From contig LODT01000041.1 of the NCBI GenBank assembly GCA_001606155.1, positions 372,001 through 436,000 on the forward strand: 64,000 nt of DNA. Reading direction: 5' to 3'. Both the position numbers and the translations under genes were made by a program. Source of the stretch: Tieghemostelium lacteum. Lineage: Eukaryota > Evosea > Eumycetozoa > Dictyosteliales > Raperosteliaceae. Of this stretch, positions 1 to 14,361 are shown piece after piece. The first letter of the stretch is position 1. Each line of letters opens with the position of its first letter. Below the pieces are notes generated by a model. That model did not search any database. It was given only the letters and a program-made list of their open reading frames with translations, and was not told the origin of the DNA.

Positions 1-430
1 CCACCAATTTCAGGTTATTGGGTATTTGGAATTACATTTGCTATTATGGGTGTTGGTACAGTTATATTCTTTAACGATAAGATTGAGAGAATGTAAGATC
101 ATGAGAGTAATCTACAACCACCTATACCAATAGTAGTAATAGTAGTAGTGGTAGTATATGTTACTAACAGATGTTTATGAAAATTTAGGAATCAAGAAAA
201 AGAAGAAAAAAAGAGATTATCAATGATCTTACCAATTTTACAAGCAGAAAACGATATTAAGTATGTGACATAGAACAGAATTAGATTTTATCAATAATGA
301 TATTAATACAATTTGAAATTATAGCTTTTTAGCATCATCACATCAAAATGTTTATACAACTAGATGGATGCCACCTCAAATCCAAAAGAGACAATTAACT
401 CTATTACCAAAAGAATGGGGAAAAAATTAA
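1..430 (+). CDS. ndufa13: NDUFA13 / GRIM-19 homologue, complex I accessory subunit (5' partial)
   Basis: The gene runs in from the left edge. Exons 1..92, 189..260 and 325..430 join in one frame across two GT..AG introns and end at TAA. The visible protein has a membrane helix (GYWVFGITFAIMGVGTVILF), a charged stretch, then ILPILQAENDI and VYTTRWMPPQ. These match the GRIM-19 pattern of one N-terminal helix, 'LPLLQAE' and 'FHTTRWVPP' near the C-terminus. GRIM-19 is a single-span inner-membrane subunit of mitochondrial respiratory complex I. About 90 residues are visible; the N-terminal few dozen lie outside the window. The motif order leaves little room for another family. Confidence 0.85.
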
Positions 431-623
431 ATTTAATCATCGAATCATTTTATATATAGGTTAGAAATTGTAAGAAAGTATTAGGTTAATCAAAATAAAT
501 AGTATTAATAGAAATATAAACAAAACATATTGAATATTCATGTAATGACAGGGAGAGAGAAGTAGAGGAGAAATAGAGAGATTTTGGAAAGGTAGGGGGA
601 GAGGGGATATTAACTAAGAATTT

Positions 624-2778
624 TTATTTTACAAGAGGCATAATTTGATCAGAATCAACCAATTCAGCCTTTAACCGATTCAGATGAGGAATAACATCAT
701 GATAGTCTGTAAACAAACCAAAAGAGACCAAAGAGAAAACTTGAAACTCAGTTTGTATCAATTCTTTTTTGGTGATGGAGAATTTCTTCTCAATGGCATC
801 AAAGAGAGAGGCTAGAGATTCCAGTGCTTTAGAATCATTAAATTTGGCAGCCAACAATAGACAACAGACAGAGTACAATTTAAAATGTGGTTTAAAGATT
901 TGGTTACGAATGATCATCTTCTCCAACAATACAAAAGCCAGTGCCAATGTGGATATATCCAAATCAGCAAGTAATGCAATCTTTTTGAGTTTTCTTTTGA
1001 TTTTTCTAATCTTGTACAGAGTGATACCAGTTTGTGGATTGATCCAAGTGTGTTTTTGTCTAAATTGTTCATTTAACTCCTCTTTAATGGCACCCTTTTT
1101 AATGAATGGAAATATAGAGACTTTGTAGGAGGGTAGGTTCATTACAGTACGATGTTTACCAGTTTTCAATTCGGCATTATCCAAAAACTTTGGATTGTAC
1201 TTTAACGGTACACCATTGATATCCACTTCATCGCCAATCAATGAACTATTAACAAAATTACTACCTAATAGATTGGCATATGATGTCTCTTTGATTAATG
1301 ATGATATTTGAGTTTTCAAATGACTGATATTGTCACCTGCATGATGGTGATGATGGTGACCTTCCATATGTGGACCACTTATTGTTAAAAGACTATCCTT
1401 TTCTCTTTTAGACATTGATTTCTTTGAGATTATTTTTCTACTTTCACCTTTGATCATTGAGAATACTGAAATTGGGTGACCACTTCCAGGTGTCACAAAA
1501 AATATTCTCTGATTTAATGATAGATTATAAGTATTATTATATTCTTCAATCGTTGAATTATTTCTTTTAGACGTCAGAGCATATACATTATCACTATGTG
1601 TATTAGTACCAGCTATATTAAGTGGTGGTATAGTTTGTATATTTGTTGCTGTTGTTGTTGTGGTAGTGACTGTTGTAGGATTTTGTAAACTATCTATATT
1701 AAGTAGAGGGTTTTGGTTCGGTGGAGGTATTTGGTGTTGAATATGATGTATCAGGTGTGGCTTATCTGTGTTAACATGTTGTGGTTGTTGTGGTTGCTGT
1801 TGAATTGGTTGTTGTGGTTGTGGATACTGTTTATCTATAACAGTTTGTTGTTGTTGAATTGGTTGTTGTGTAGGTGGTAGTGTATTTAATGACAATAGTG
1901 GTATTTGAGTATTTACATTGGTAGGATGATCTAATGGTTGCTGTTGTGGTGGTTGTTGCTGTTGTGAAATATTTCTAGGTGTGTTGGTAGGTAGTGATGG
2001 TGAATTTTGATTATCAGTTTTTTGAGTAGTTTTATCACCAAGTGAGATACCTGATAGAAAATTTATAGCCTCTTTTTTTACAATCTTAGTACTAAATGAT
2101 GTTATAACCTCGAGAAACTGAGGCAATTGTGAGTCTGATACCCTTGTAAATGAATTCTTTGAAGTTATCAAATCATTCAATAGAGGATATTCGCTAAAAA
2201 TACTTCTGGGTATAGGTTCAGAGAATATTTTCTCAAATTGTAAGACTATATTGGTGGTAGCTGTATTATCTTTAGATTGAACTGGATCTCCTATTACTAC
2301 TGATGATGAAACTATTTTATCGACTAATAAAATGGGTAAAGAGTTAGTTAATGAATTTTAAAGTGATGATGTAATGATGATATCACTATTATATACCTTT
2401 CATTGGCGTTGAAACTGAGAAATAAAATTTGTCACCCATCTTTAGAATTATTTGTTTTTGTTTGATATTTAATGTGATTTTTGAGCCTACTTTAGGTTCT
2501 ATTGATTTATAGCTTGGCCATGGCATATTAAATATCCAAGAATGTACAGTGTTGGGTTCATTTGATTGTTTTGAAATGGGTTTAGATATATATTTTGATA
2601 TGGTTAGTTGTGATGAATCTGAATTGTTAGAAGATGATGAAGAGGATGAAGAGGAAGTGGGAGCTGTAGAAGAAGACGGTACTGGTGTGCTATTAGGTTT
2701 ACTATTATTCCCTAACGATATATTTGATAGAAAATTAAATGCTGCTGATTTATTCATTTTCATATTTATTTTTTTCAT
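624..2778 (-). CDS. CABLES-like cyclin-box protein (Cdk5/Abl enzyme substrate family)
   Basis: Two exons, 2778..2397 and 2323..624, join across a 73-nt intron to give about 693 residues. The C-terminal part (KIRKIKRKLKKIALL, then an 'ALAFVLLEKMI ... LAAKFND' cyclin fold) resembles the divergent cyclin box of CABLES1/2, proteins that link CDKs to tyrosine kinases in animals. The N-terminal signature 'FLS-x-ISLG' occurs twice, near residues 15 and 216. The middle is Gln/Pro-rich with an HHHHHH run, typical of dictyostelid low-complexity inserts. The start at 2778 is the first in-frame ATG; two more ATGs follow within nine codons. CDK partners are inferred only from the family. Confidence 0.72.
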
Positions 2779-3330
2779 GTATTGATTACTACTCCTGCTT
2801 ACTACTACTACTACTACTATTACTATTACTATGAAAATTTAATGATTTTAGATTCCTGTTATTATCTTTACAATTCTGCATTATCTCTATTTCTACTATT
2901 GTGAAATGTTGTATTATTATTGTTGATGTTATTGTCTTTAAAATATAATTCCACTAGTGGTATTCAATATGTATATCAACAATATAAAAAATCTATTTTG
3001 AGAGAGGAGTGTGTTGATTCCTCACTATAAACAAAGAAAACTTTTTGTGGATTATTTAAGAACTCTCTAAATAGAGAAGTGTATAAAATTTGATCAAATT
3101 AGTTAAAAAAAGGTACCTATAATTGTAATTAAACTATAGGTATTATCTTTTTTTATAATTTGTATAGAGTGTCAATCAAAGAAAATAAATAAAAAAAAAG
3201 GGATTTTTTTTTTTATTTGTTGTTATTTTTCAAATACTTGAAAATTATCGAATATACAACAAGCGGATAATTTCCCCTCTTTTGTACCCTTTTACATTTA
3301 ATAGAGATACTTTTTTGAAATCTCAGAAAA
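2779..3330. promoter_or_regulatory. Divergent intergenic region between the CABLES-like gene and TBL1
   Basis: 552 bp with no coding potential on either strand. It separates two genes read away from each other, so it should hold both promoters. It contains trinucleotide runs near 2795-2830 and long T and A runs near 3190-3220, as usual for dictyostelid upstream DNA. No individual box could be assigned. Confidence 0.4.
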
Positions 3331-5018
3331 ATGGCAATGAATATAACTAGTGAGGAAATTAATTTTTTAGTTTATAAATATCTATTGGAATCTGGTAGGT
3401 AACATTACCCACCCCACCCCCTTTTATTAACCACTTTATCCACTTCTCCATCTTCACCCCCAATTAATTAATTGAATTATTTATTAATGAAATTTGAATT
3501 TACTAGGATATCATCATTCAGCTTTTAGTTTTTATAATGAATCTACTATATCAAAGAGTGAAATTAGTGCATCTACTGTACCTCATGGTACATTGGTTTC
3601 TACGCTTCAAAAAGGACTACAATATATTGAAGTCGAAACACATCTTCAAGATGATGGAACTGAGGTTAATTGTTCAGAACCATTCAGTTTGATAACTGAA
3701 CATGTATGTCAAATAAAGAAAAGAGGAAAATCCTCAAATTCCAGTACAGCCAATAGTAATTTAAAAATAAAACAAGAACAAAAGTCAAATAGTAGTAATA
3801 GTATAAATAGTAGTAGTAACACAATAAAAGAAGATAAAGATGTAAAAATGACCGATAGTGAAGAAGTTAAAGGTGCCAATAGTAAATATGAAATTATAAA
3901 AAAAAGAACAAGTTTTGACATTGGAGCGTCATGAAAAGGAAGTTTTTATATGCTCATGGAATCCAATTTCAAATTTGTTGGCTTCTGGAAGTGGTGATAG
4001 TAAATCCATAATTTGGAAGATACCAACAGAGCCAACGAATAAACAAACCTCTGTAAATTCAGTAGTTTTAGAGCATATACCACCTGTTGGACATGTCAGA
4101 TATAATGCTGAACTTCTAGGAGGTGTTAATAATCCCAATAGTAAGATGATTGATGTTACAACTCTGGATTGGAATCCAGAAGGTAATTTACTGGCAACTG
4201 GATGCTATGATGGTATCAGTAGGATATGGAATACCAAAGGTGACTTATTACAAACACTCGCACAACATCAAGCACCTATATTCTCATTGAAATGGAATAA
4301 AAAGGGTAACTATCTCGTCAGTGGTAGTGTAGATAAAACCGCTATAGTATGGGATATTAAAACTGGACAATCTCTACAACAATTTGAGTTCCATACTGCA
4401 CCAACACTTGATATAGATTGGAGGAATAACACTCAATTTGCAACATGCTCAACGGATAAGATGATCTATGTCTGTGAGATTGGAAAGAATAAACCAATAC
4501 AATCATTCCAAGGTCACGAAGACGAAATCAACTCAATTCGTTGGGATCCAACTGGTAATCTTTTGGCATCATGTTCCGATGACCATACCATTAAAATATG
4601 GTCAATGAAATCTGGTGAATGTCTACCACTGGATCTCAGTCACACCAGAGAGATTTACACTATTCGTTGGTCTCCCTGTGGTCCAGGCTCTAAGAATCCA
4701 AATAAGAATATTGTGTTGGCATCAGCTTCGTTTGATACCAATATCAAACTGTGGGATATTGAAACTGGAAGTTGTTTACATACTCTTGAAAATCATACTG
4801 ATCCTGTCTACACTGTAGCCTTCTCACCTAACGGTGAATATCTAGCCAGTGGTTCTTTTGATAAATCTCTACATATTTGGTCTGTAAAAGATGGTTCACT
4901 CATCAGAACCTATCGTGGAACTGGTGGTATTTTTGAAGTTTGCTGGAATTCAGTTGGTGACAAAGTTGCTGCATGTTTTTCTGATTCTACTGTCGCTGTA
5001 ATTGATTTTAAAGTTTAA
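3331..5018 (+). CDS. TBL1/TBLR1 homologue: LisH domain plus WD40 repeats
   Basis: A short first exon (3331..3394) encodes the start of a LisH domain and joins at 3507 to continue it (GYHHSAFSF, then KGLQYIEVE). A Ser/Asn-rich acidic linker follows, then about eight WD40 repeats from [12 protein letters not shown] to the stop at 5018. LisH plus WD40 with these exact motifs is TBL1/TBLR1, a scaffold of the nuclear SMRT/N-CoR-HDAC3 corepressor complex that also links it to the ubiquitin system. The linker and the WD40 block lie in different frames and meet at a run of eight A (3898-3905). No plausible intron bridges them, so the locus is either a sequencing slip or a true frame change. Family call is strong; integrity is uncertain. 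Confidence 0.82.
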
Positions 5019-5199
5019 TCACCCTCTTAGTTCCTTAAAACAACAAAAAGAAAATTTAACGTAATAAAAATTATTGTTTTATTTGGTATTTTATTATTAT
5101 TTTTTTATGTTATATTATAAATTCTTATAATTTTGAAATACTAAGAGCAAAATTTTCTAGATTTTTATCTATTTTTTTTTTAAAAGTCAACAACTAGAA

Positions 5200-7264
5200 A
5201 TGGCAGATGATTTAACACAGGCTTGTACTGTTGATGTTGGATATGATGATGAAGGATCAAATCTCAGCGAAAAAAAGATTGGATGGGCAATATTAAAGTC
5301 TATGAATCCAGCATATCCAGATTATCAATTGATTGAGGATAGTAATTCATTTGGTCGTTTACCAGCATCTACATTTCACTTTAACGATAAAGTAATATCT
5401 GGTACACATTGTACTATATTTAAAGAACCAACAACCAATGATGGTGAATCTATAATTGCATTTATTTTAGATCAGTCAACTAATGGTACCTATGTAGATG
5501 GTGTCAGAATTGGAAAAGGAAACAAACAACTTTTAGTTAAAGATCAAGAGATTTCATTTAATGCAAAAACTACAAGTATATAATCTTTATTACACATTTT
5601 TTATAGCGGATTCATTTATATTGATATTCTATTATCCCCAACACTTTTAAATAGATTCTGAAAGAATATCATTTATTTATAGACCATTAGAAAAAGAGGT
5701 AGAAGAAGAAGGTGGACCACAAAAGAAATATATGATTGGTGAAACATTGGGTTCAGGTAATTTTGCAACTGTAAAACTAGCAGTAGATAGAAAATCTGGT
5801 GAGAAATATGCAATCAAAATTATTGATAAGAAAAAGTATTTTATGAATAGCAGTTCGAGAAAAGATGCTCTAATGGATGAAGTTAATATTCTAAAGGGTT
5901 TGAATCATCAAAATATCATTCACATTCAAGAGGTATTTGAAACTGATAAAACACTGTATTTGGTATTGGAATTAGTACAAGGTGGTGAGTTACTCAATGA
6001 TATTCTAAACTCAATGTTCTATCAAGAACTCAAAGCTAAATTACTGTTTTATCAGATTGTAGAAGGTGTTAAATATCTTCATGACAGAGGTATTGCACAC
6101 AGAGATCTAAAACCAGAGAATATTCTACTCAAGAGAAAAGGTGAGGATTTGGATCCTCAAGCAAAAGATTCTATAAAGCTATCGGATTTTGGTCTATCTA
6201 GAACTGTAAATAGTGGAAGTCTTATGACTACCATGTGTGGTACTCCTCAGTATTTGGCACCTGAAATCATCATGGGAACTGGTGCACAAGGTGGCTATGG
6301 TAAGGAGGTGGATTGTTGGAGTATGGGTGCTATTCTCTATATAATGTTGTGTGGGTACCCCCCATTTGACGAATCTAAAGATATATCCATCTTTGAACAA
6401 ATTAGAAAAGCAATATTTGATTTTCCATCAGAGGATTGGGATGTAGTTTCCAATGAAGCTAAAGATCTAATTAAAAGATTACTAAATGTAAATCCTGCAA
6501 AAAGGTATTCCTGTAGCCAAATTCTAGAACATCCTTGGTTTAACCCAAATGCCTCTCTTGAAAAACTAATAGATGAAGATTTGAGACAGCAAACACAATC
6601 TTCTTCATTCAACAGTGGTAGTAATAGTAGTCTTAGTAGTAACAGCAGCAGTGTTTTGGGTAAAAGAAAATCAGATGATTCTCTATTTTCAAATCACAGT
6701 AATGACAATGATGTTGATGACAGTGATAATGTACAAAAGAAATTAAAACAAGATGATAACAATAATAATAATAACAGTAATAACAATGATGGTGAAGATG
6801 AAGACACTGATGATGATTCAAAAAGTACAAATGTAAAATCATATCGATCATCTTCAAATTTAGGATCACCACCTATTCCAACAACCATAAATTCAAATAA
6901 TAGTTCACCTGTTGTACAAGCTCAACCTGTCATCAAACCATCACATTATCCACCACCTCAAGCAACAACTGCACCAACAAGTTATGCTATTAATACAGCT
7001 TACTATAATAACAATATAATTACATCATCACCACCAACTACAACAATAACAAAATCACCTCCATCATCACCAACAATCAAATCACAACCAGTACCACAAC
7101 AGCCACCACAACAATCAATACCACAACAACCAGTACCTCTAGCTACAAGTAGTATGCCACCATCAGCTGTTGTTGATAACCGACCAATGTGTAAATATGG
7201 AACTCAATGTTACAGAAAAAACCCATCACATTTTTCACAATTCAAACACCCTCTACCCAGTTAG
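5200..7264 (+). CDS. Chk2/Rad53-like kinase: FHA domain, Ser/Thr kinase, C-terminal PBZ zinc finger
   Basis: Exons 5200..5575 and 5655..7264 join in phase to give 661 residues. An FHA domain lies at about 30-140 (FGRLP, SGTHC, STNGTYVDG). A full protein kinase domain follows (GSGNFATVKLA, YAIKII, HRDLKPEN, DFGLSR, GTPQYLAPE). After a long Asn/Ser/Pro-rich tail the last 25 residues form a PBZ finger (CKYGTQCYRKNPSHF..FKHP). FHA-kinase order fits the CHK2 family and the dictyostelid fhk kinases, which act in checkpoint signalling by binding phospho-threonine. PBZ fingers bind poly(ADP-ribose), suggesting recruitment to PARP-marked damage; that is inference. Which fhk paralogue this is cannot be told. 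Confidence 0.87.
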
Positions 7265-7442
7265 AACTAATCCAAAACCATACAATTCTAGAAATAAACC
7301 AAAGTAATAATAGTAATCTTTTCCCCTTATTAAATGAATCAAAGATAATATTTTTAGAAATTTAATTATATATTTGATATTTTATTGAAAGTTTAAATGT
7401 AACAAAATTCTTCTTATTGTATTTTTTTTTTGGTTGATATGT

Positions 7443-9921
<2,479 letters not shown>

Positions 9922-10681
9922 TGTAATTTATATATATATATATCTAGAATTAATAATAAAAAAAAAAATTAACTGTTTTAAAATGAGTATAACAATTATT
10001 AAAAAAAAGTGAAAATCAAAAAAAAAAAAAATTTTTATAAAATTAAAAAAATATTAAAAAAAAAATGTAAAAGTTTTTTTTGAGTCAACAGGTGGATTTG
10101 GTGTGTTTTTCAAAGAGAGTTGAAAGAACTTCTTTTTATAGAATATTTTTTCCAAACTACTAAGTGTTGATGTTCAACTTACATATGTAATATTATATAC
10201 AAAGGTTTCTTTTTAATTAAACCTTTTTGTGATTAAAGTTTTATAAAATAAAAAATGAAAAAAAATTTTTGTGATGTTGATTAAATTAATTTTGAAAAAA
10301 AAGGGTATTTCAAAGTTAGGTTTTCAAAGAAATTTACAGTAAAGATCAAAATATATTATAAAAATAGGTTGTTGGACACTAATTATAATGAAAATTCATG
10401 AACTTACATATGTTAAATTATAAATCGTAATAAAGTTGAATCTAATGATAAAAATTCAATGATCTAGATCAAAATCATATATATTCACAAATGTGGGTTT
10501 TATCAAAAAAGAAAATTTGAATAAATCATGTCTTCGATAAGGAGGATTGGTGGGGGTAATATACCATCCAATTTTATAAATTTATAAACTGTTTTAAAAG
10601 AGAGAGCATTTAAACTAGTAAATGTATACTTTTATGTTTTATATAAGAAGAAAATTTAATTTACTAATAGCTAAAGGGGGT
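9922..10681. other. Intergenic region between Cdc48 start and rps17 end
   Basis: 760 bp of AT-rich DNA with no supported gene. It should contain the Cdc48 promoter at the low-coordinate side and the rps17 3' flank at the other. An imperfectly repeated element around 'acttacatatgt' occurs near 10178 and 10403, both followed by AT-rich sequence. No tRNA or snRNA signature was found. Confidence 0.4.
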
Positions 10682-11241
10682 TTATTTGTTTTGTTTCTTT
10701 GATTTTCTCTTACCGTCACCTGATGGGAGGATGAGTTCTAAATGTTTTAGTGATAATAAATGTTAGAATAGTTATTTTATAGGAAGGAGGTTAATATACA
10801 TACGAGGAATAGTTGGGAAATCAAGAGTGTTTTTAAGCATTTCAAGAACATCATTATCGATTTTGATATCTTCAGTTTTAATGGCAGAGTGGATTGGAAC
10901 AAAGTTGTCTCTCTTTTCTCTTTCTTCTTCTTGTAATTTATATGAGATACCTCTAACTGGACCTTTTTCAATACGTTTCATCAAATGGGTGACGAAACCA
11001 GCAATCTTGTTACGTAATCTCTTTGATGAGATTTTGGCAACTTTGTCACAGGTACGTTTGTTGACATCGAAATCGGTGGTAAGTCTTGGATAGTACTTTT
11101 CGATTAAGATTTTAGATGCTCTTTTGATTGTCTTTGTTCTAACACGACCCTATTATTTGGTCAATCGTGTTAGTTATCATTGTTATCTACCTAAACTCTC
11201 TAATATCATATAGCCTGTGTGTATATCTTCAAACATACCAT
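10682..11241 (-). CDS. rps17: 40S ribosomal protein eS17
   Basis: Three exons: 11241..11239 (the ATG alone), 11149..10804 and 10737..10682. They join in frame to give 134 residues, against 135 in human. The protein begins [21 protein letters not shown] and contains [36 protein letters not shown], diagnostic of eS17 of the small-subunit head. The C-terminus is basic (KRKSKKQNK). The start codon is followed directly by gtatgt, so the first coding exon carries only methionine, a layout common in ribosomal protein genes. The call is certain; the final small exon is supported by frame and splice sites. Confidence 0.95.
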
Positions 11242-11423
11242 TTTATCTGCTTATATTGATCAAAACGAAAGGAAGGAAAAAAAGGATCAAAAAAAAAATA
11301 TTACAAAAAAATCCACTCGAAATTTTATTTTTTTTGTATTTTTTTTTCATTTATTTTGTTACGCACTTTTTGATCTTGTGTATTATGACATGTTTTGTAA
11401 ATTGTTGTTTTTAATTAAATAAT

Positions 11424-12514
11424 TTATTCGTCAATTGGAATGGTATTGGAATTTGTGATGTTGCTTGTGTTGGGTGGTTGTGGTGGAGGTTGTGGTGGAG
11501 TTGTTGACATGTTTATATTATCAGAATAAGGTAATGTAGGACGAGTTGGTACTGATGAGTATCCTAATTGTTGTCCTGTACCTCTAAATGAATTGGTGGT
11601 ATTAGAAACTGCAGTTCTAAGTGTTGAAAATACACTGTTGGTTGTTGATGTAGAAGTATTGGAAGAGGTTGAGGATGTATTTGTGTAGAATGATGATGAA
11701 GGATTTACAATATACCCTCTCCAAGTAGTAAGTTTACCAATTGGATTGGATGTAGATGACTCTATATTTGAAATTTTGTTGGAAGTAGGTATTAAAGGAT
11801 CAAGCATCTCCAAAGTGTATACATAACCAATTAGTATACCTGATAAATGTGCTAGAAACGATGCTGATGGGAATATGATTTGAAATACAAATAGTAGTAT
11901 CCAAGGATACAGTTTTGATGCCATTTTAAATCCAAAGAAACTCCTAGAATCATTAGGATTTCCAGTGAGACATTCAATCTCCAATAGAGCAAATATTATA
12001 CCTGAAAAACCTATACCACAGCTATAATAGAATCCATCGTATCTGAATGGTTCTACACTTGCCAAATAGGCTATAAATAACTGTAATAGAGAAATTAGAA
12101 TACAAAATAACAAAATCAAATAGAATATTAAAAAAGTTCCAAATTTTCTCTTCTCCAAAGTAGAGGATAGTGGTACGAATGCAAGCATATTAAATAGTAT
12201 ATGTAATATATCAGCATGCAGAAAATTATTGGTAAATATTGTATCTATTATTGTATAGAGAATTAGTGCCACATTTACTTAATTTAATAGTGTATAAATA
12301 GAGGCATACAAAAATGTAATGGATTTGAAAATAATAGGCTAGGACTCAAGCAAAAACTGTACAGATTAAGTAATTGTATACATTGTAGTAAAAATATAAA
12401 TATACATGCAAATAAAAAGAATCTTGTAGTCAAAGGTATTGTTACAATCCTATCTCTAAAAGATGCCAAATGACTATTTCCATGACTATTCCCTTCATTT
12501 GATGTTGTTTGCAT
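11424..12514 (-). CDS. Rhomboid-family intramembrane serine protease
   Basis: Exons 12514..12310 and 12244..11424 join across a 65-nt intron to give 341 residues. Hydrophobic helices start near residue 25. The segment LHADILHILFNM supplies the rhomboid His/Asn helix, GFSG the catalytic serine motif, and HLSG the catalytic histidine. The C-terminal ~110 residues are a soluble Ser/Thr/Asn/Pro-rich tail ending in TIPIDE. The pattern resembles RHBDD1-type or other secretase-like eukaryotic rhomboids with six core helices. Substrate and compartment (ER, Golgi or endosome) cannot be read. Both catalytic residues are present, so it is probably active. Confidence 0.8.
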
Positions 12515-12750
12515 ATTTGGTGTGCTAAAATAAACAAAAAATAAAAATTTAATTTAATTTAAAATTTGATGATGACTCAAACCTACCAATAACCAAGAAT
12601 TAGATTTTATAAAATATAGTATCTGGTTGGCTATACGTGTTGTTGAATTTTATCAAATTTTCTTATTTTATGTAGATTAAAAACTAAATTTGTGTTATTC
12701 GAAGTTAAAGTGGTTTATTGTTAATATTATTATTATGATTTATGATAGGA

Positions 12751-14082
12751 TTAATTGGAGGGTGAAGGTGTTAAATCACCATCACTTTTCAGACTATTTG
12801 GTGTTTTTGGCTCTTCTTGGTCATATTTTAATTTTTTATTGGAATCATCATCCTCTCTATTATCAACCGTAGAGGAATCTTTACCTCTAAAATCTTTATC
12901 TTTGGTACTGGTATATTCATTGTCACGTTCTTTTTTGTCATAATAATAATCTCTATCTCTTTTATCATGATCATAGTCTCTATCTCTACGATCATAGTCA
13001 CGATCTTTTCTATCATAATAATAATCTCTATCTCTTTTATCACCACTTTTATATTCATAGTCTCTATCTCTACGGTCATAGTAAGAGTCACGTTCTTTAC
13101 GATCATAATGGTCTCGATCTTTTCTGTCATAGTAATAGTCTCTGTCACGATAATCTCTATCTCTACTACTATAATGATGATCTCTATAATCCCTATCTTT
13201 GTAATCTCTATAATCTCTATCTTTACTACTATAATGATGATGATGATCTCTATAGTCTCTATCTCTATAATCCCTGTCTCTATAGTCTCTATCACTATAC
13301 TTTAAGTCTCTATAATCTCTATCTCTATAGTCTCTATCCCTCTTTTCAGGTACAGAAACTCTATCATCAGTAGTAATCTCACTTGTATGGGTAATACTAC
13401 CATTAGATGAAGAAGATCTCTTACTTTTTAAATCTAAATTATGACCATTTGCATCAGTGGTACCTTCTTCTTTTTTTATACTTCCAACTTGTAATCCATA
13501 AGTTGGTTTACTTTCTGTTTTAATAACAATATTGTCATTCTGTGGTTGTTGTGTATAATTTGATTCAACTTTAATCTTTGTCTTATTGATAGCTGCTTTA
13601 ATTCTTTCTTCTTCTTCTTTGGCTTTTTGAGATGCCAATTCAATATCCTCAAAAAATTGTTTTGGAATACCACCTACAGAGGTTTGAGCCTCTAATAATA
13701 GATCCCATAACTCATTCATAAAATCTGCGGTATCCTTTTCTAGAAACCCTGTTAGATAAATCTGAATAATTTTAGGATCTGGATTTTTCTACGAATGTAT
13801 GTAAGAGTGATTAGTACTATCGCCTTTATTGTATATACATTTTATACCTACTTCTAATAATTCACAAATGTAATCTACTAGGAATTCATCATCATCTGCT
13901 AATAAAGTTTGAATTTTTTTATTAATCCACCTTTTAATACTAGGTAAATGAACTTTAGATGTATCTACTTTTTGATTAAAGCTACTAGGAAACTTTGTAG
14001 ACTTGAGTAATTTCTTATCTTTATCTGTAAATCTATCATCCTGTTCCGCTGATGTACCCCTAAAAAAACTTCTGCTTTCCAT
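12751..14082 (-). CDS. SRRM1 (SRm160) homologue: PWI-domain splicing coactivator with RD-repeat tail
   Basis: Exons 14082..13852 and 13788..12751 join in frame to 422 residues. The start is placed at MESRSFFRGTSAEQ, matching the conserved SRRM1 N-terminus, although an ATG five codons upstream (14097) is also in frame. The PWI domain spans about residues 25-125 (VHLPSIKRWI ... NPDPKIIQIYLTGFL ... FMNELWDLLL). A Glu/Lys-rich coil follows, and then residues ~215-380 are a degenerate array of RDYRD/DRD units with Tyr and His, taking the place of the RS domain. SRRM1 is a nuclear matrix-associated splicing and 3'-end coactivator binding RNA through PWI. Confidence 0.88.
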
Positions 14083-14361
14083 GGTTTTATTGTGCAATAT
14101 CTAACAAAACACAACAACTAAAAAAATAAAAATAAAAAAAAAATAATTGAATATAAATATTAATGGATTTTAAATTTTAGAATCTAGATTGTCAGTTCAC
14201 ATCTATCATTTTTTATAAACTAATTTTACTATTCTATTTTAATGGTTTTAAAAATTCATAATAAATATTAGTAATTTTCAAAAAGTATTGAGAACAGAGG
14301 TTTAGGGATACAAATTGATTTACCGATACATAGTTTATTGGATTTGTAATTTATATATGCG

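Noticed and set aside
1350-1370. Six-histidine run resembling a purification tag
   Set aside because: It lies in low-complexity sequence of a native gene and fits dictyostelid homopolymer habit; there is no vector sequence around it.
3882-3906. 25-nt GT..AG stretch that would restore the TBL1 frame
   Set aside because: Shorter than any intron seen in this window (about 60 nt minimum), so not accepted as an intron.
11150-11238. Possible intronic C/D snoRNA in rps17 intron 1
   Set aside because: ATGATA-like C boxes are present but no convincing D box or terminal stem.
12828-13305. Long open frames on both strands opposite the SRRM1 repeat array, Ile-rich
   Set aside because: They are shadows of the RDYRD/DRD repeat; composition is monotonous and there is no domain.
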